A DNA stretch of 64,000 nucleotides from Deltaproteobacteria bacterium (GCA_022340465.1 JAJDNW010000066.1:1-64000); one strand, 5' to 3'; positions 24,892-33,735 are shown, counted from the first letter of the stretch. The notes: generated by a model not told the origin, from the sequence alone. Translations and numbers: made by a program.

Positions 24892-25926
24892 GTGGACGCA
24901 ACGATTGTCATACTGATCATTTCCGGTTGCGTGCTCCTGGCCGCGCTGACCCTCCTGCGCCGTCGCCGTGAAAAAGCGCCCCAGGACATGTGGCCCCAAC
25001 GTGAAGACCCGCTGCGCCGCATTGCCGCCCTCAAGGCCCAGCACCCCTCGGCAACGGATCAGCAGGCCTGCGACCTGATCGAAAAAAAATTGAGCCGCAT
25101 CAACCGCACCTTTTCCCTGAAAACGTCCATTGCCCCCAAAAAGGTCTACGCCATGGCGGCCGACCTCACCCGGGACATTGCCGCCATCTATTACCCGGAC
25201 ACCGCAAATCCGGTTTTAAGCGCCTCTCTGGCAGACCTTTTGAAGCTGGACGAGCGGATCGTCAGCCGGCTCACCACCAAAATCCAGGAGTTCCCCCTGA
25301 AAGCGGTCAAGGACGTCAGCATCGAGAAAATCCTGGCCGGCAAGGCCTTCTATGACTCGAAAGTGAAAAACAAGCTGGAATGGATCAAAAAGTACAAAAC
25401 CCTATACTCCCTGGGCAACCACGCCTGGTTGGCCTACAACGCCATAAACCCCTGGTACTGGGGCCGTAGGCTGGCCTACACCTCGACTCGCGAGATTACC
25501 TTCCGCTACCTGCTGACCTGGATCGTCACCATTGTGGGCGAGGAAGCCATGGCCGTGTACGGCCGGCGGGAAATCAACACCCGCGACGCTGTTTTTGAAA
25601 GGGATCTAGCCTTTGCCATGGTGGACCTGGCACGCACGCCCCCGGACACTTCGGCAAAAGCCTATGCAACGGTGATGGACCACGTGCTGAACCACGCCCA
25701 CCTCAACGACGCGGTGCGGGTCGATGTGCTCCGCGCCCTGGTTGCGAAAAGGCCTCCCGGCGAATGCCGCGTCGAAGGAACCTACACCATGGGGCAAACC
25801 CGCAGGTTTCTGGCGGCCCTCAAAAAGGTGGCCACGGCCGATGGAAACCCGCCGCCGGAGATGCAGGCCAGGTTGGATGCCGTTGCCGCGGCTCTTGCAA
25901 AACCGCGTGAGAATGATGCCGTTTAG
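24892..25926 (+). CDS. Membrane-anchored protein of unknown function
   Basis: 344 residues from a GTG start three bases after the previous stop. One N-terminal transmembrane helix (IVILIISGCVLLAALTLL) is followed by a basic stretch (RRRREK). A largely helical cytoplasmic domain contains KLSRINRTFSLKTS, LDERIVSRLTTKIQEFPLK and AINPWYWGRRLAYTSTREI. The segment FRYLLTWIVTIVGEEAMAVY may be membrane-associated. The WYWGRRL and GEEAMAVYGRRE motifs look conserved in style but I cannot name the family. It is the last gene of the SlyD-MBL-MBL run. Confidence 0.7.
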   Translation: MDATIVILIISGCVLLAALTLLRRRREKAPQDMWPQREDPLRRIAALKAQHPSATDQQACDLIEKKLSRINRTFSLKTSIAPKKVYAMAADLTRDIAAIYYPDTANPVLSASLADLLKLDERIVSRLTTKIQEFPLKAVKDVSIEKILAGKAFYDSKVKNKLEWIKKYKTLYSLGNHAWLAYNAINPWYWGRRLAYTSTREITFRYLLTWIVTIVGEEAMAVYGRREINTRDAVFERDLAFAMVDLARTPPDTSAKAYATVMDHVLNHAHLNDAVRVDVLRALVAKRPPGECRVEGTYTMGQTRRFLAALKKVATADGNPPPEMQARLDAVAAALAKPRENDAV

Positions 25927-26015
25927 CGCCCTTGGCCGTCCCTGGCATTTTCAAGGCGGCAACAAAGGCATCTTTGGGCTAGAGCATTTGCCATATATAT
26001 GTTTCCTTTCAAGAT
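25926..26015 (+). repeat. Dispersed intergenic repeat, copy A
   Basis: Contains the reverse complement of the shared motif GCCTTGAAAATGCCAGGG at about 25933-25960 and the motif GAGCATTTGCCATATATATG at 25982-26001. Diverged relatives occur at 30724-30825, 36545-36600 and 61531-61594. Confidence 0.6.
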
Positions 26016-26080
26016 CGGATTGGAAGGTGGCGGGATTAGGGCATACGGAACGTTTATCTGACAAGCACTATAGCGAGTGT

Positions 26081-26136
26081 AACGCAACAAACACAACGAA
26101 TACAATAAACGCAACTAACGCAATGAACACAATAAC
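26081..26136 (+). repeat. Degenerate low-complexity AACGCAA/AACACAA repeats
   Basis: Seven or so imperfect units of the AAC-x-CAA type (AACGCAACAAACACAACGAA and so on) fill the gap before the Old Yellow Enzyme gene. Unit length varies between 7 and 10 bases. Not a CRISPR. Confidence 0.6.
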
Positions 26137-26168
26137 TCATGATATTGTCCACCACTAAAGGAGAATGT

Positions 26169-27224
26169 ATGCCTACCCTGTTCGATCCCGTGCAACTGGG
26201 GGAATTGTCTTTACCCAACCGTATCGTCATGTCGCCGCTGACCCGTTGTCGGGCCGGCAGGGGCAGGGTACCCAATGCGCTGATGTCCGAATACTACACC
26301 CAGCGGTCCAGCGCGGGTATGATCATCAGTGAGGCCACATCGGTTACGCCCATGGGGGTGGGATACCCCGACACGCCCGGCATCTGGTCGGATGAACAGA
26401 CCGGGGGCTGGAAACAGGTTACCCGCGCCGTGCATGCCGTCGGGGGCCGGATTCTCCTGCAGTTGTGGCACGTGGGCCGCATTTCCGATCCGAGCTATCT
26501 CGACGGCGAAATGCCGGTGGCTCCCAGCGCCATTGCCGCAAAAGGGCACGTCAGCCTGCTGCGGCCCAAGAGAGCCTACCCCGCGCCCCGTGCCCTGGAA
26601 ACCAGGGAGATCCCCGGCATCGTCGCCGCCTATCGACGGGGAGCCGAAAACGCCCTGAAAGCCGGTTTCGACGGCGTCGAGATACACGGCGCCAACGGCT
26701 ACCTGCTGGACCAGTTCCTGCAGAGCACGACCAATCGACGCACGGATGATTACGGTGGGAGCATCGAAAACCGTGCACGTCTGCTTTTGGAAGTAACCGA
26801 TGCGGCCGTGTCCGTATGGGGTCCCGGTCGTGTAGGCGTACACCTGGCCCCCCGGTGCGACGCCCACGACATGGGCGACGACAACCCGCCGGCAACCTTC
26901 GGCCATGTCGCCGGGGAACTGGGCAAACGCGGTATAGCCTTCATCTTCACCCGTGAGCACTTCAAGGCTCCTGCCCTGACGCCTGCGTTGAAAAAGGCCT
27001 TCGGCGGCAGCCTCATCGCCAACGAACAGTTCACCCGGGAAAGTGCCACCCGCTTGCTGCATGAAGGCACAGCCGATGCCGTGGCTTTCGGCAAAGCCTA
27101 CATCGCCAACCCGGATCTCCCTGAGCGTTTTCAAAAGCGGGCGCGCTTGAACGCACCCGACACTAGCACTTTCTATGGCGGCGGTCCCAATGGATACACC
27201 GACTACCCGACGCTGGAAGCCTGA
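26169..27224 (+). CDS. Old Yellow Enzyme family alkene reductase (NemA-like)
   Basis: 351-residue FMN-dependent TIM-barrel oxidoreductase. The start MPTLFDPVQLGELSLPNRIV is typical. QLWHVGRISDPSY and GFDGVEIHGANGYLLDQFLQ carry the substrate-binding His/Asn pair, and TTNRRTDDYGGSIENRARL is the family signature. FGKAYIANPDLPERF near the end holds phosphate-binding residues. Such enzymes reduce activated C=C bonds or nitro groups of electrophiles using NADPH. GGAG precedes the ATG by seven bases. It appears monocistronic. Confidence 0.93.
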   Translation: MPTLFDPVQLGELSLPNRIVMSPLTRCRAGRGRVPNALMSEYYTQRSSAGMIISEATSVTPMGVGYPDTPGIWSDEQTGGWKQVTRAVHAVGGRILLQLWHVGRISDPSYLDGEMPVAPSAIAAKGHVSLLRPKRAYPAPRALETREIPGIVAAYRRGAENALKAGFDGVEIHGANGYLLDQFLQSTTNRRTDDYGGSIENRARLLLEVTDAAVSVWGPGRVGVHLAPRCDAHDMGDDNPPATFGHVAGELGKRGIAFIFTREHFKAPALTPALKKAFGGSLIANEQFTRESATRLLHEGTADAVAFGKAYIANPDLPERFQKRARLNAPDTSTFYGGGPNGYTDYPTLEA

Positions 27225-27343
27225 AGGCTGCCGCAGCGGCCATAAAAAACCGAGGCCGGCGGGTGTCCCTGTTCCATGGAGACGGCTTGATCATGGAAAG
27301 AGGTGAAGCATCCCCTTGCTCTTGCCTAAGGTGAACGTCTTGA

Positions 27344-27568
27344 TCAGTTTTCCTGCCTGACCATGTCCAGGATCTCGCGTATCGCTTCCTTCGAGGAAGC
27401 GGGTCCGTAGAGTTCTCCCCAGCCTTTCTGAAACTGAAACAACCCATCGTAGGCGGTGTCGTGGAAGGATCTGATTCTGTGGGGGATCCCCCTTTCTTTC
27501 AGAATTGCCTCCACGAGCTGAGCCTCGAGGATGCTTTCCAGGGCCGCGATGCGAATGTAGGTTTCCAT
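27344..27568 (-). CDS. DUF2007-like small protein
   Basis: 74-residue protein: METYIRIAALESILEAQLVE followed by ILKERGIPHRIRSFHDTAYD, QFQKGWGELYGP and AIREILDMVRQ. The beta-alpha-beta layout (membership change, residue exposure, short helix) fits the DUF2007/putative signal-transducing protein group, a GlnB-like fold of unknown role. It lies on the minus strand between the Old Yellow Enzyme and the molybdopterin oxidoreductase genes. Confidence 0.6.
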   Translation of the reverse strand: METYIRIAALESILEAQLVEAILKERGIPHRIRSFHDTAYDGLFQFQKGWGELYGPASSKEAIREILDMVRQEN

Positions 27569-27744
27569 GCTTTTTCCTTCCCGGTTGGCCCGGCTGTCGC
27601 CGTCAGCCTCGCGAGGTGGTTATTGCAAGTCTTGAAATCGGGCTTACATTAATATCAAAGCCGAACGTCGGCAAGCAGAAAAGCCGCGGCGGCAGAATCC
27701 ATTGCCGGGGGAGACGGCGGCGCCCGGGACTAAAGGGGGACGAT

Positions 27745-28446
27745 ATGAAACCACCAACCAAAATGACCCGCCGGACATTCATGGCGGCGGCCGGCGGAAG
27801 CATGGTCGCCATCGGGCTGCCGGGCGTGTTCGTCAAGCTGACGGCCGCCGACAATCGGGCCCTGGCCGCAGAACTGAGGCCGGATGGACGTCCGCGAATT
27901 CCGCCCGGCCAGCATGCCGTGAAAGCCCTGTCCGACATGGGCGGCGTGCCGGGCGCCGGCCGGACGCCGGAGTGGCGCCTCGTCATTACGGGTGCGGTGA
28001 AGAAGCCGACGACCCTGACCTTTGCGGACCTGTTGAAACTGCCGCAGGCTTCGCAAACGTGCGACGTGCACTGCGTTACCGGATGGACGCTGCTGGATTC
28101 CCGATGGCAGGGGGTTTCCCTGCAAACCATCATGGAAGCGGCCAACGTCGACAGGCAAGCCGGTTATGTCGTTTTCGAGGCTCCCGGCGACTACTCCAGC
28201 AGCATTCCCATTGCCGACGTTCACAAGGGCAACGTCCTGCTGGCCCACGGGTTTTCAGGCCAACCGCTGCCCCCGGCCCACGGCGCGCCTTTGCGGGCCC
28301 TCGTGCCTGACCGCTATTTCTACAAAAGCGTCAAGTGGGTCCGGCGCATCAAATTCACCATCGAGGACGAACCCGGGTACTACGAAACCCGGGGGTACAG
28401 CAACAGTGCCGATCCGTGGAAAGAGGAACGGTTTGACGACGGCTAA
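27745..28446 (+). CDS. Tat-exported molybdopterin-dependent oxidoreductase (sulfite oxidase/MsrP fold)
   Basis: 233-residue protein with a twin-arginine signal (MTRRTFMAAAGGSMVAIG) and a sulfite-oxidase-type Moco domain. The likely Mo-binding Cys is Cys110 in CDVHCVTGW, comparable to the Cys of MsrP/YedY. Later motifs WQGVSLQTIM, HGAPLRALVPDRYFYKSVKW and IKFTIEDEPGYYE fit the family. It lacks the dimerisation domain of true sulfite oxidases. Active in the periplasm; substrate could be an oxidised thioether or another S/N-oxide. AAAGGGGGA precedes the ATG at 27745. No MsrQ-like heme partner is adjacent, so the electron donor is unknown. Confidence 0.85.
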   Translation: MKPPTKMTRRTFMAAAGGSMVAIGLPGVFVKLTAADNRALAAELRPDGRPRIPPGQHAVKALSDMGGVPGAGRTPEWRLVITGAVKKPTTLTFADLLKLPQASQTCDVHCVTGWTLLDSRWQGVSLQTIMEAANVDRQAGYVVFEAPGDYSSSIPIADVHKGNVLLAHGFSGQPLPPAHGAPLRALVPDRYFYKSVKWVRRIKFTIEDEPGYYETRGYSNSADPWKEERFDDG

Positions 28447-28495
28447 GTAGTCACCTTCGGCTAAAGTCGAGGGCTTGTGGGACCCAGGAGGAGTT

Positions 28496-28957
28496 ATGGC
28501 ATTTTACATCGTGCAGCACGGTCTGAGTATGCCCAAGGATCAGGACCCGGAGCAGGGTCTTGCGCCCGAGGGCATCGAGGAGGTTAAACGCATCGCCGGG
28601 GTTGCCCGGAATTACGGTGTCGAGGTGGAACGAATCCTGCACAGCACCAAAAAGCGGGCCCGGCAAACCGCAGAACTCATAGCCGCCGTGCTCGAACCGC
28701 CCTCCGGCATCGAGGAGATCGCCGGCATCAAGCCCATGGACGACGTGGCCGCTTTTGCCGCCGGGGTCGATTTTTCGGCCAATACCATGGTGGTGGGCCA
28801 CCTGCCCTTCCTGGAACGCCTGGCGTCCTTCCTGATCACCGGGCGTTTGGAGCCCGTGGTTTTCAAACTGCAGAACGGCGGCATCCTGTGCCTCGATCGG
28901 TTCGCCCACATGGAAGCCCCCGCCGCCAAGTGGGCCCTGATGCCCGCGGTAACCTGA
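28496..28957 (+). CDS. sixA: SixA-type phosphohistidine phosphatase
   Basis: 153-residue histidine phosphatase. His8 in IVQHGLS is the phospho-acceptor (Gln replaces the common Arg before it). HSTKKRARQTAEL supplies the second Arg and MVVGHLPFLERL the second His. SixA removes phosphate from His in phosphotransfer (HPt) or PTS proteins. AGGAGG lies five bases before the ATG. The gene starts 49 bp after the molybdopterin oxidoreductase on the same strand. Confidence 0.82.
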   Translation: MAFYIVQHGLSMPKDQDPEQGLAPEGIEEVKRIAGVARNYGVEVERILHSTKKRARQTAELIAAVLEPPSGIEEIAGIKPMDDVAAFAAGVDFSANTMVVGHLPFLERLASFLITGRLEPVVFKLQNGGILCLDRFAHMEAPAAKWALMPAVT

Positions 28958-28972
28958 TACCGGGATGCACCT

Positions 28973-30646
28973 CTAGGGGCGTTCCCCGGCCAGGGCACAC
29001 CCCAGGGCCTCCCGGTTGGTTTCGCGGACGGTCGCGATAACCGCCTCGGCCAATTTGTCCCCGATGGCATATTCTTCGTCCACCACGGCATCGGCCCCGG
29101 CCTCCTTCAGGCTCTGGCTGGCCACGTGGTAACGGCTGCGGACCACGATTCTAGATTCCGGCAAGAAGGTTCTTAAATTGTGGATGATCTCCCTGGCCGA
29201 CCTGGGATCCGGCACGGTCACGGCCACCAGACAGGCGCCCTGGATGCCGATGTGGTTGATGACATCGCTGTTGGTGGCATCCGCCATTTGCACCGCAAGC
29301 CCCCTGTTGCGCGCCAGAGCGGCGGTTCGGGGGTTCAGTTCGACCACCTTCGGTGAGATGCAATCTTCCAGCAACACATCCGCCACCCTCTGGCCGGCGG
29401 GGCCGAAGCCGATGATGAAAATGTCGGGGGCCGCATCCGCCTCTTGATCTTTGACGATGCCCGGAACGCTGAAGGTGGGACGATGCTTCAGAATCGACAT
29501 GGCCTTTTCTGAAAGAGGCAGGGCATACGCGGCCATGTAGGGCGCCAGGAACATGGACAGGATGGTGACGGTGACAATCATGTCGAAATTGTCCCGGGTC
29601 AACGAACCGCCCCGAAAAGCCACCGTGGCCAGGACAAATGAAAATTCCCCGATCTGGGCCAGGGTGATGCCGGTTGCCAGCGAAAACAGGCGCCCCATGC
29701 GAAACCCCATGCAAATGACAAAAATGATTGCCGTCTTCAGGGCAAACACGACCGCGAGCCAGAACAGCGCCTGGGCCACATGCGCCAAAAGCCAGGACGG
29801 GTTGGCCAGCATGCCGATGGAAGTAAAGAAAAGGGTGACGAAAAGGACACGCAACGAACCGATGTCGGAACGGATTTGAGTGGCAAATGGAGATTCGGCC
29901 AGGAGCATGCCGGCGATAAAAGCCCCCAGCGCCGGGGACAGACCGACGGCATGGGCCGCCCAGGCCGAGCCGACGGCCGCGGCAATGGCCATGAGAACCA
30001 CCAGTTCACGGTTGGCAAAAAGGTTTCCCGTCATGAGAACCCTGGGAATGAACAGGTAAAACAGCAGGAAAAAGACCACGGCCAGCCCCCCCGCGGCGGC
30101 CACTGTTTTGGCGATGTGAGCGGCGACGTGCCCCAGTCCACCGCCCGTCCCCAGTATGGACACTAAAAGCACCAGCGGCACCACGGCCATGTCCTGGGTC
30201 AACAAAACGGCCAGGGCGTTGCGGCCGTGGACGGAATCGATGGCCATGCGGTCCACCAGCACCCGCAACACGATGGCGGTGGAACTCAAGGCGATGATGG
30301 CTCCCATGGCCAGGGCCTGCGGCAGGGGGCCGAGCAGCACGAAAATAAGGGTGAACACGCCCAGGGTCGCTGCGATCTGGAGCATGCCGATGAAAAAGGC
30401 CCGGGCGCCCATGCGTTTGATGCGGCCGAAGGAAAACTCGAGCCCGATGGAAAACAGCAGCAGAGCCACACCCAGTTCGGCTACTTGCTGCACCGCGGCC
30501 TTGTTGAACAGAATGGGCCCCAGGACCGCCCCGGAGAGCAGGTAACCGACGATGGCACTCTGTTTGAGGCGCTGGGCAACGACCCCGAACAGGAAAGCCA
30601 CGCCCAACAGCAAAACGATCTCCATGATCAGATTCCAAATGTCCAT
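28973..30646 (-). CDS. KefB/CPA2-type cation:proton antiporter with TrkA-N domain
   Basis: 557-residue CPA2 transporter. About twelve transmembrane helices (residues 5-385) include GYLLSGAVLGPILF, LLLFSIGLEFSFGRIKRMG and GAIIALSSTAIVLRVL. A C-terminal RCK/TrkA-N domain starts near DIFIIGFGPAGQRVADVLLE and would bind NAD(H). Members exchange K+ or Na+ for protons and are often gated by glutathione adducts or nucleotides. The start MDIWN at 30646 is chosen because AAAGGA lies eight bases before it; an ATG nine bases earlier is possible. A second, unrelated antiporter (CPA1) lies at 15160. Confidence 0.92.
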   Translation of the reverse strand: MDIWNLIMEIVLLLGVAFLFGVVAQRLKQSAIVGYLLSGAVLGPILFNKAAVQQVAELGVALLLFSIGLEFSFGRIKRMGARAFFIGMLQIAATLGVFTLIFVLLGPLPQALAMGAIIALSSTAIVLRVLVDRMAIDSVHGRNALAVLLTQDMAVVPLVLLVSILGTGGGLGHVAAHIAKTVAAAGGLAVVFFLLFYLFIPRVLMTGNLFANRELVVLMAIAAAVGSAWAAHAVGLSPALGAFIAGMLLAESPFATQIRSDIGSLRVLFVTLFFTSIGMLANPSWLLAHVAQALFWLAVVFALKTAIIFVICMGFRMGRLFSLATGITLAQIGEFSFVLATVAFRGGSLTRDNFDMIVTVTILSMFLAPYMAAYALPLSEKAMSILKHRPTFSVPGIVKDQEADAAPDIFIIGFGPAGQRVADVLLEDCISPKVVELNPRTAALARNRGLAVQMADATNSDVINHIGIQGACLVAVTVPDPRSAREIIHNLRTFLPESRIVVRSRYHVASQSLKEAGADAVVDEEYAIGDKLAEAVIATVRETNREALGCALAGERP

Positions 30647-30723
30647 GCACCGCATCCTTTCTGAAGTTATTGATGATATGGTGCTTTGAAAAATAAACCG
30701 CCACCTTCCGCTCCAGTTGTGAA

Positions 30724-30825
30724 ACGGAACAGCTATATGGCAAATGCGCTACGTGTTGCACCTACCGCGTTCGGAACTAGCGTGGTTGACAGAAAAACGT
30801 CCTGAAAATATCAGGGACGGCCTCT
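30724..30825 (-). repeat. Dispersed intergenic repeat, copy B
   Basis: Holds the reverse complement of GCATTTGCCATATAGCTG at about 30731-30748 and the motif CTGAAAATATCAGGGACGGCC split over 30802-30822. Read on the minus strand, it has the same half-element order as copy A with a longer spacer. Confidence 0.6.
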
Positions 30826-30961
30826 ATTTCGAGTTTCAATCGGAACATACTTATGGCAATGGGTATATATACCGGACAACGTCCATCCCAAGGTTGCAAC
30901 GTTGGGGGTCACCGTTGACCGTCGGATGTCATCCATAACATCATTCAAAAAGGAGGACAAC

Positions 30962-31726
30962 ATGCTCATCCTCAGTGAAAAGACCGGGGCGATAACCACC
31001 ATCATCATCAATCGCCCCGAGGTGAAAAATGCCGTGGACAGGGATACGTCCCGGGCTCTGGCCGACGCCTTTCGGGACTTCGAAAGCGATCAAAAAGCCC
31101 GCGTGGCCGTGCTGACCGGAGCGGGCGGCACCTTCTGCGCCGGAGCGGATTTGAAGGGGTTGACCGAGGGCCGCATCCCCCGTCTGGCGCCCGACGGTGA
31201 CGGCCCCATGGGGCCCAGCCGCATGCGTCTTTCCAAGCCGGTCATCGCCGCCGTGGCCGGATATGCCGTGGCCGGCGGACTCGAACTGGCCCTGCTTTGT
31301 GATCTGCGCGTCATGGAAGCGGATGCCGTTTTCGGCGTTTTCTGCCGGCGCTGGGGCGTTCCCCTCATCGATGGCGGAACGGTCCGTCTCCCGCGACTGA
31401 TCGGCATGTCCCGGGCCATGGACCTGATTCTCACCGGACGACCGGTTGAAGCGCAGGAAGCCATGGCCATGGGGCTGGCCAACCGGGTGGTTCCCAGGGG
31501 CAAGGCCAGGGAAGCGGCCGAAGCGCTGGCTGCGAAAATCGCCGCCTTTCCCTGGAACTGTGTGCTTTCCGACCGGCGTTCGGCCTACGAAGGTGCCTCC
31601 CTGCCATTTGACCAGGCCATGGCCCGCGAATTCGAACTGGGCATGGGCACCGTGGAATCCGGCGAAACGCTCAAGGGGGCCTCGCGTTTTGCCGGCGGCG
31701 AAGGCAGGCACGGATCGTTCGAATAG
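30962..31726 (+). CDS. Enoyl-CoA hydratase/isomerase-like (crotonase) protein
   Basis: 254-residue crotonase fold. Oxyanion-hole segments are GAGGTFCAGADLKGL and AGYAVAGGLELALLCDLRV. The first catalytic Glu (GGLELA) is present, but the second, normally in FGxPE, is replaced: the segment reads FGVFCRRWGVPLIDGG with Cys at that point. Classical water addition may therefore be impaired, and it may be another crotonase such as an isomerase, dehydratase or hydrolase. AAGGAGG lies seven bases before the ATG. It is monocistronic and convergent with the AI-2E family permease. Confidence 0.85.
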   Translation: MLILSEKTGAITTIIINRPEVKNAVDRDTSRALADAFRDFESDQKARVAVLTGAGGTFCAGADLKGLTEGRIPRLAPDGDGPMGPSRMRLSKPVIAAVAGYAVAGGLELALLCDLRVMEADAVFGVFCRRWGVPLIDGGTVRLPRLIGMSRAMDLILTGRPVEAQEAMAMGLANRVVPRGKAREAAEALAAKIAAFPWNCVLSDRRSAYEGASLPFDQAMAREFELGMGTVESGETLKGASRFAGGEGRHGSFE

Positions 31727-31757
31727 TAGATATTATTATTTTCGGTTTAGCGCTGGG

Positions 31758-32885
31758 TTAGCTTCCATCCTCATCCGAAGAGGCACCGTCCTCCCCCGGG
31801 ACTTTTTCGACCGATTCCGGTTTCAGCGAGCGGACATCGGGGAGAACATCCCTGAAGGCCAGGCCGTAAATGTCCCAGATGGTAATGAACAGCGCCGCGA
31901 TGATGGGGCCGATGATGATGCCGGGGACCCCGAACATGAAGATACCGCCCATGGTGCTGAAAAAAATCATCAGCTCGTGCATCTGGGTGTCCCTGCCCAC
32001 CAGGGCCGGCCGCAGGATGTTGTCCAAACTACCCACCACGATGGCGCAAAACAGCGCCAGACCCGCCGCCTTGTAAACCGCACCGCTGGCGGCCAGAATG
32101 ATCGCCGCGGGAATCCAGATCAGGGCGGTTCCTATGCCGGGAATGATCGACAGCACGGTCATGATCGTACCCCAAAACAGGGCACTGGGAATCCCCACCA
32201 CCGCAAAGGCGATGCCGGACAGCCCCCCCTGCAGGATGCCTATGACCGCCGTTCCCTTGAGGGTCGCCCGGGAAACAGAGGTGAACTTTTCCAGAATGCG
32301 GCGCTCGTCTTGGTCTTCCAGTGGCAGGTAGTAGAGAATCCTGTAAAGCAGTTTGTCGCCGTCCATGAGCAGAAAAAACATGGCGTACAGCAGCACAAAA
32401 AGCATGAACACAAAATTGACGGTCCCGAAAGTAAAGGCGGACAGATGATTGATAAAAAAGCTGCTGATCCGGCCGACGGCCTCACCGGCCTTTTTGAGGA
32501 TCACCTCGCGGTGCGCCATCACGTTTTCCGCATAGGGAAGGCCCTGCAGCCTGGCTACCAGGGCATCGGGTTCGGTCATCTGCTTTTCGATCCAGGGCTT
32601 TACGCTGCCGCCAACCTTGATCGCCTGGTTGGTGACGATGCCGAACAGGCCGACCAGAGGCAGCAAAATCACCAACAAAATAACGAGAATGGTCACCCCG
32701 GAAGCCGGGGCGCGCCTGCCGCCAAACCCTTTGGTGATGCGGCTGTAAAGGGGGTGGGCCAGGGCCGCGAAGATCCCGGCAAGAAAAACGGCCATCAGGA
32801 AACTGCGGATCATGGCAAAAAACAGCGCCGAGATGAACACCACCAGCATCAGCAAAACGATTTTGCTGACCGTATCCTTTTTCAT
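31758..32885 (-). CDS. AI-2E family transporter (PerM-like permease)
   Basis: 375-residue membrane protein with seven to eight helices and the family motifs FAALAHPLYSRI, LDNILRPALVGRD, HELMIFFSTMGGI and GVPGIIIGPIIAAL. Members include TqsA exporters and Na+/H+ antiporters, and the substrate cannot be predicted. The C-terminus is hydrophilic and acidic (GEDGASSDEDGS). It is the last gene of a five-gene minus-strand run that begins with YdbH, separated by 34 bp from the small Cys protein gene, which suggests a link to envelope lipid transport. Confidence 0.9.
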   Translation of the reverse strand: MKKDTVSKIVLLMLVVFISALFFAMIRSFLMAVFLAGIFAALAHPLYSRITKGFGGRRAPASGVTILVILLVILLPLVGLFGIVTNQAIKVGGSVKPWIEKQMTEPDALVARLQGLPYAENVMAHREVILKKAGEAVGRISSFFINHLSAFTFGTVNFVFMLFVLLYAMFFLLMDGDKLLYRILYYLPLEDQDERRILEKFTSVSRATLKGTAVIGILQGGLSGIAFAVVGIPSALFWGTIMTVLSIIPGIGTALIWIPAAIILAASGAVYKAAGLALFCAIVVGSLDNILRPALVGRDTQMHELMIFFSTMGGIFMFGVPGIIIGPIIAALFITIWDIYGLAFRDVLPDVRSLKPESVEKVPGEDGASSDEDGS

Positions 32886-32919
32886 TGCTTCCCCCGGTTT
32901 GAGATTCCTTTGACGTGGT

Positions 32920-33087
32920 TCAGCCGTATTTCTTCCTCAACTGTTCACGTTCTTCCCGGCTCAGTGAATTCAGGTAGGACTTCCACCCCGGACACCAGCC
33001 GATGTGCCATTTCCATATGCGCCCCAGGAGGGAACGGGGTGCGCCGTCGTATTTCGCCCGGAGTTTACATTTTTCACAGTTGCTCAC
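32920..33087 (-). CDS. 55-residue CxxC protein of the ydbH operon
   Basis: Small basic protein from a GTG start with GGGGAAG upstream: MSNCEKCKLRAKYDGAPRSL then LGRIWKWHIGWCPGWKSYLN and a charged C-terminal helix ending LRKKYG. Three Cys (CEKC and WCPGW) could bind a metal or form a redox pair. It lies 10 bp after ydbL and 34 bp before the AI-2E permease, so it is almost surely co-transcribed. No family recognised. Confidence 0.65.
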   Translation of the reverse strand: MSNCEKCKLRAKYDGAPRSLLGRIWKWHIGWCPGWKSYLNSLSREEREQLRKKYG

Positions 33088-33097
33088 GGTGCTTCCC

Positions 33098-33478
33098 CTA
33101 CATTTTTTGCGTCCACTTGCCGCTTTCGTCCTGGATCCACTCCCCCTTGTCGGCCTTTTCCGCGATCTGCTTGGCCCGGCGCTGCCCAACGACAAGGGCG
33201 CTGGAACCGGTTTTCTTGGCGATCGCTTTGTAGACGGCCTGTCGGTCCTTGTTCTCCTCCGCGACGACATCCGCCTTTTCCTGAACGCTACCGACAAATT
33301 CGAGCAATCCCTGGTTGTTCTCGCCGACAATTCCCTTTTGTTTGAGTTCGATAATCGCGGGCAGCCTTGCAGCCATGCGGGCCTTGATTTCCCTGGCCCC
33401 GCCCCAGGCCGCGGTTGCGACGATGCCCACAACCGCTGCCAGAATCAACATCTGGATAAGGATATGCTTGCGCTTCAT
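33098..33478 (-). CDS. ydbL: YdbL family protein (DUF1318)
   Basis: 126-residue exported protein. N-terminal signal segment ILIQMLILAAVVGIVATAAW ends near Gly-Gly-Ala. The mature part has ARLPAIIELKQKGIVGENNQ and GLLEFVG, then KKTGSSALVVGQRRAKQIAE and a GEWIQDESGKWTQK end, the hallmarks of YdbL. In E. coli, YdbL is periplasmic and works with YnbE and YdbH in transport of phospholipid to the outer membrane. It sits 25 bp after ynbE. Confidence 0.88.
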   Translation of the reverse strand: MKRKHILIQMLILAAVVGIVATAAWGGAREIKARMAARLPAIIELKQKGIVGENNQGLLEFVGSVQEKADVVAEENKDRQAVYKAIAKKTGSSALVVGQRRAKQIAEKADKGEWIQDESGKWTQKM

Positions 33479-33503
33479 GTTGTCATCTCCTGTCTGGCTG
33501 TAA

Positions 33504-33725
33504 TTATTCATCCACCTGGGTTTCCGCCGCCTCTTCGTCCAGGTCGCTGAAAAAGTCATCCAGCTCCTTGTCGATCTTGATGTTAAGGTCGATGGTGATG
33601 TGAATGGGCTCCACCTTGATGGGCGCCACCTCCACCTTGCTCTCGGATTTGATTTCGTGCCGGGTGCACCCATAGCCCCCTATCAATAGAATCACACCAA
33701 CTATCGCCAGACCTCGCCGAATCAT
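33504..33725 (-). CDS. ynbE: YnbE family outer-membrane lipoprotein
   Basis: 73-residue lipoprotein with signal MIRRGLAIVGVILLIGGYGC, the lipid-modified Cys being residue 20. The short mature part has VAPIKVEPIHITIDLNIKID, the typical YnbE beta segment that extends the YdbH groove at the outer membrane, and an acidic tail. It lies between ydbH (gap 10 bp) and ydbL (gap 25 bp). Confidence 0.88.
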   Translation of the reverse strand: MIRRGLAIVGVILLIGGYGCTRHEIKSESKVEVAPIKVEPIHITIDLNIKIDKELDDFFSDLDEEAAETQVDE

Positions 33726-33735
33726 TTTTTTCTCC

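Noticed and set aside
26081-26136. AACGCAA repeats as a CRISPR array
   Set aside because: Units are 7-10 bases, degenerate and without spacers; no cas genes are nearby.
31446-33233. Very long plus-strand open frame opposite the AI-2E permease and ydbL region
   Set aside because: Composition (Gln/His/Asp-rich, no family motifs) is that of a reverse-strand shadow in GC-rich DNA; the minus-strand genes are clear family members.
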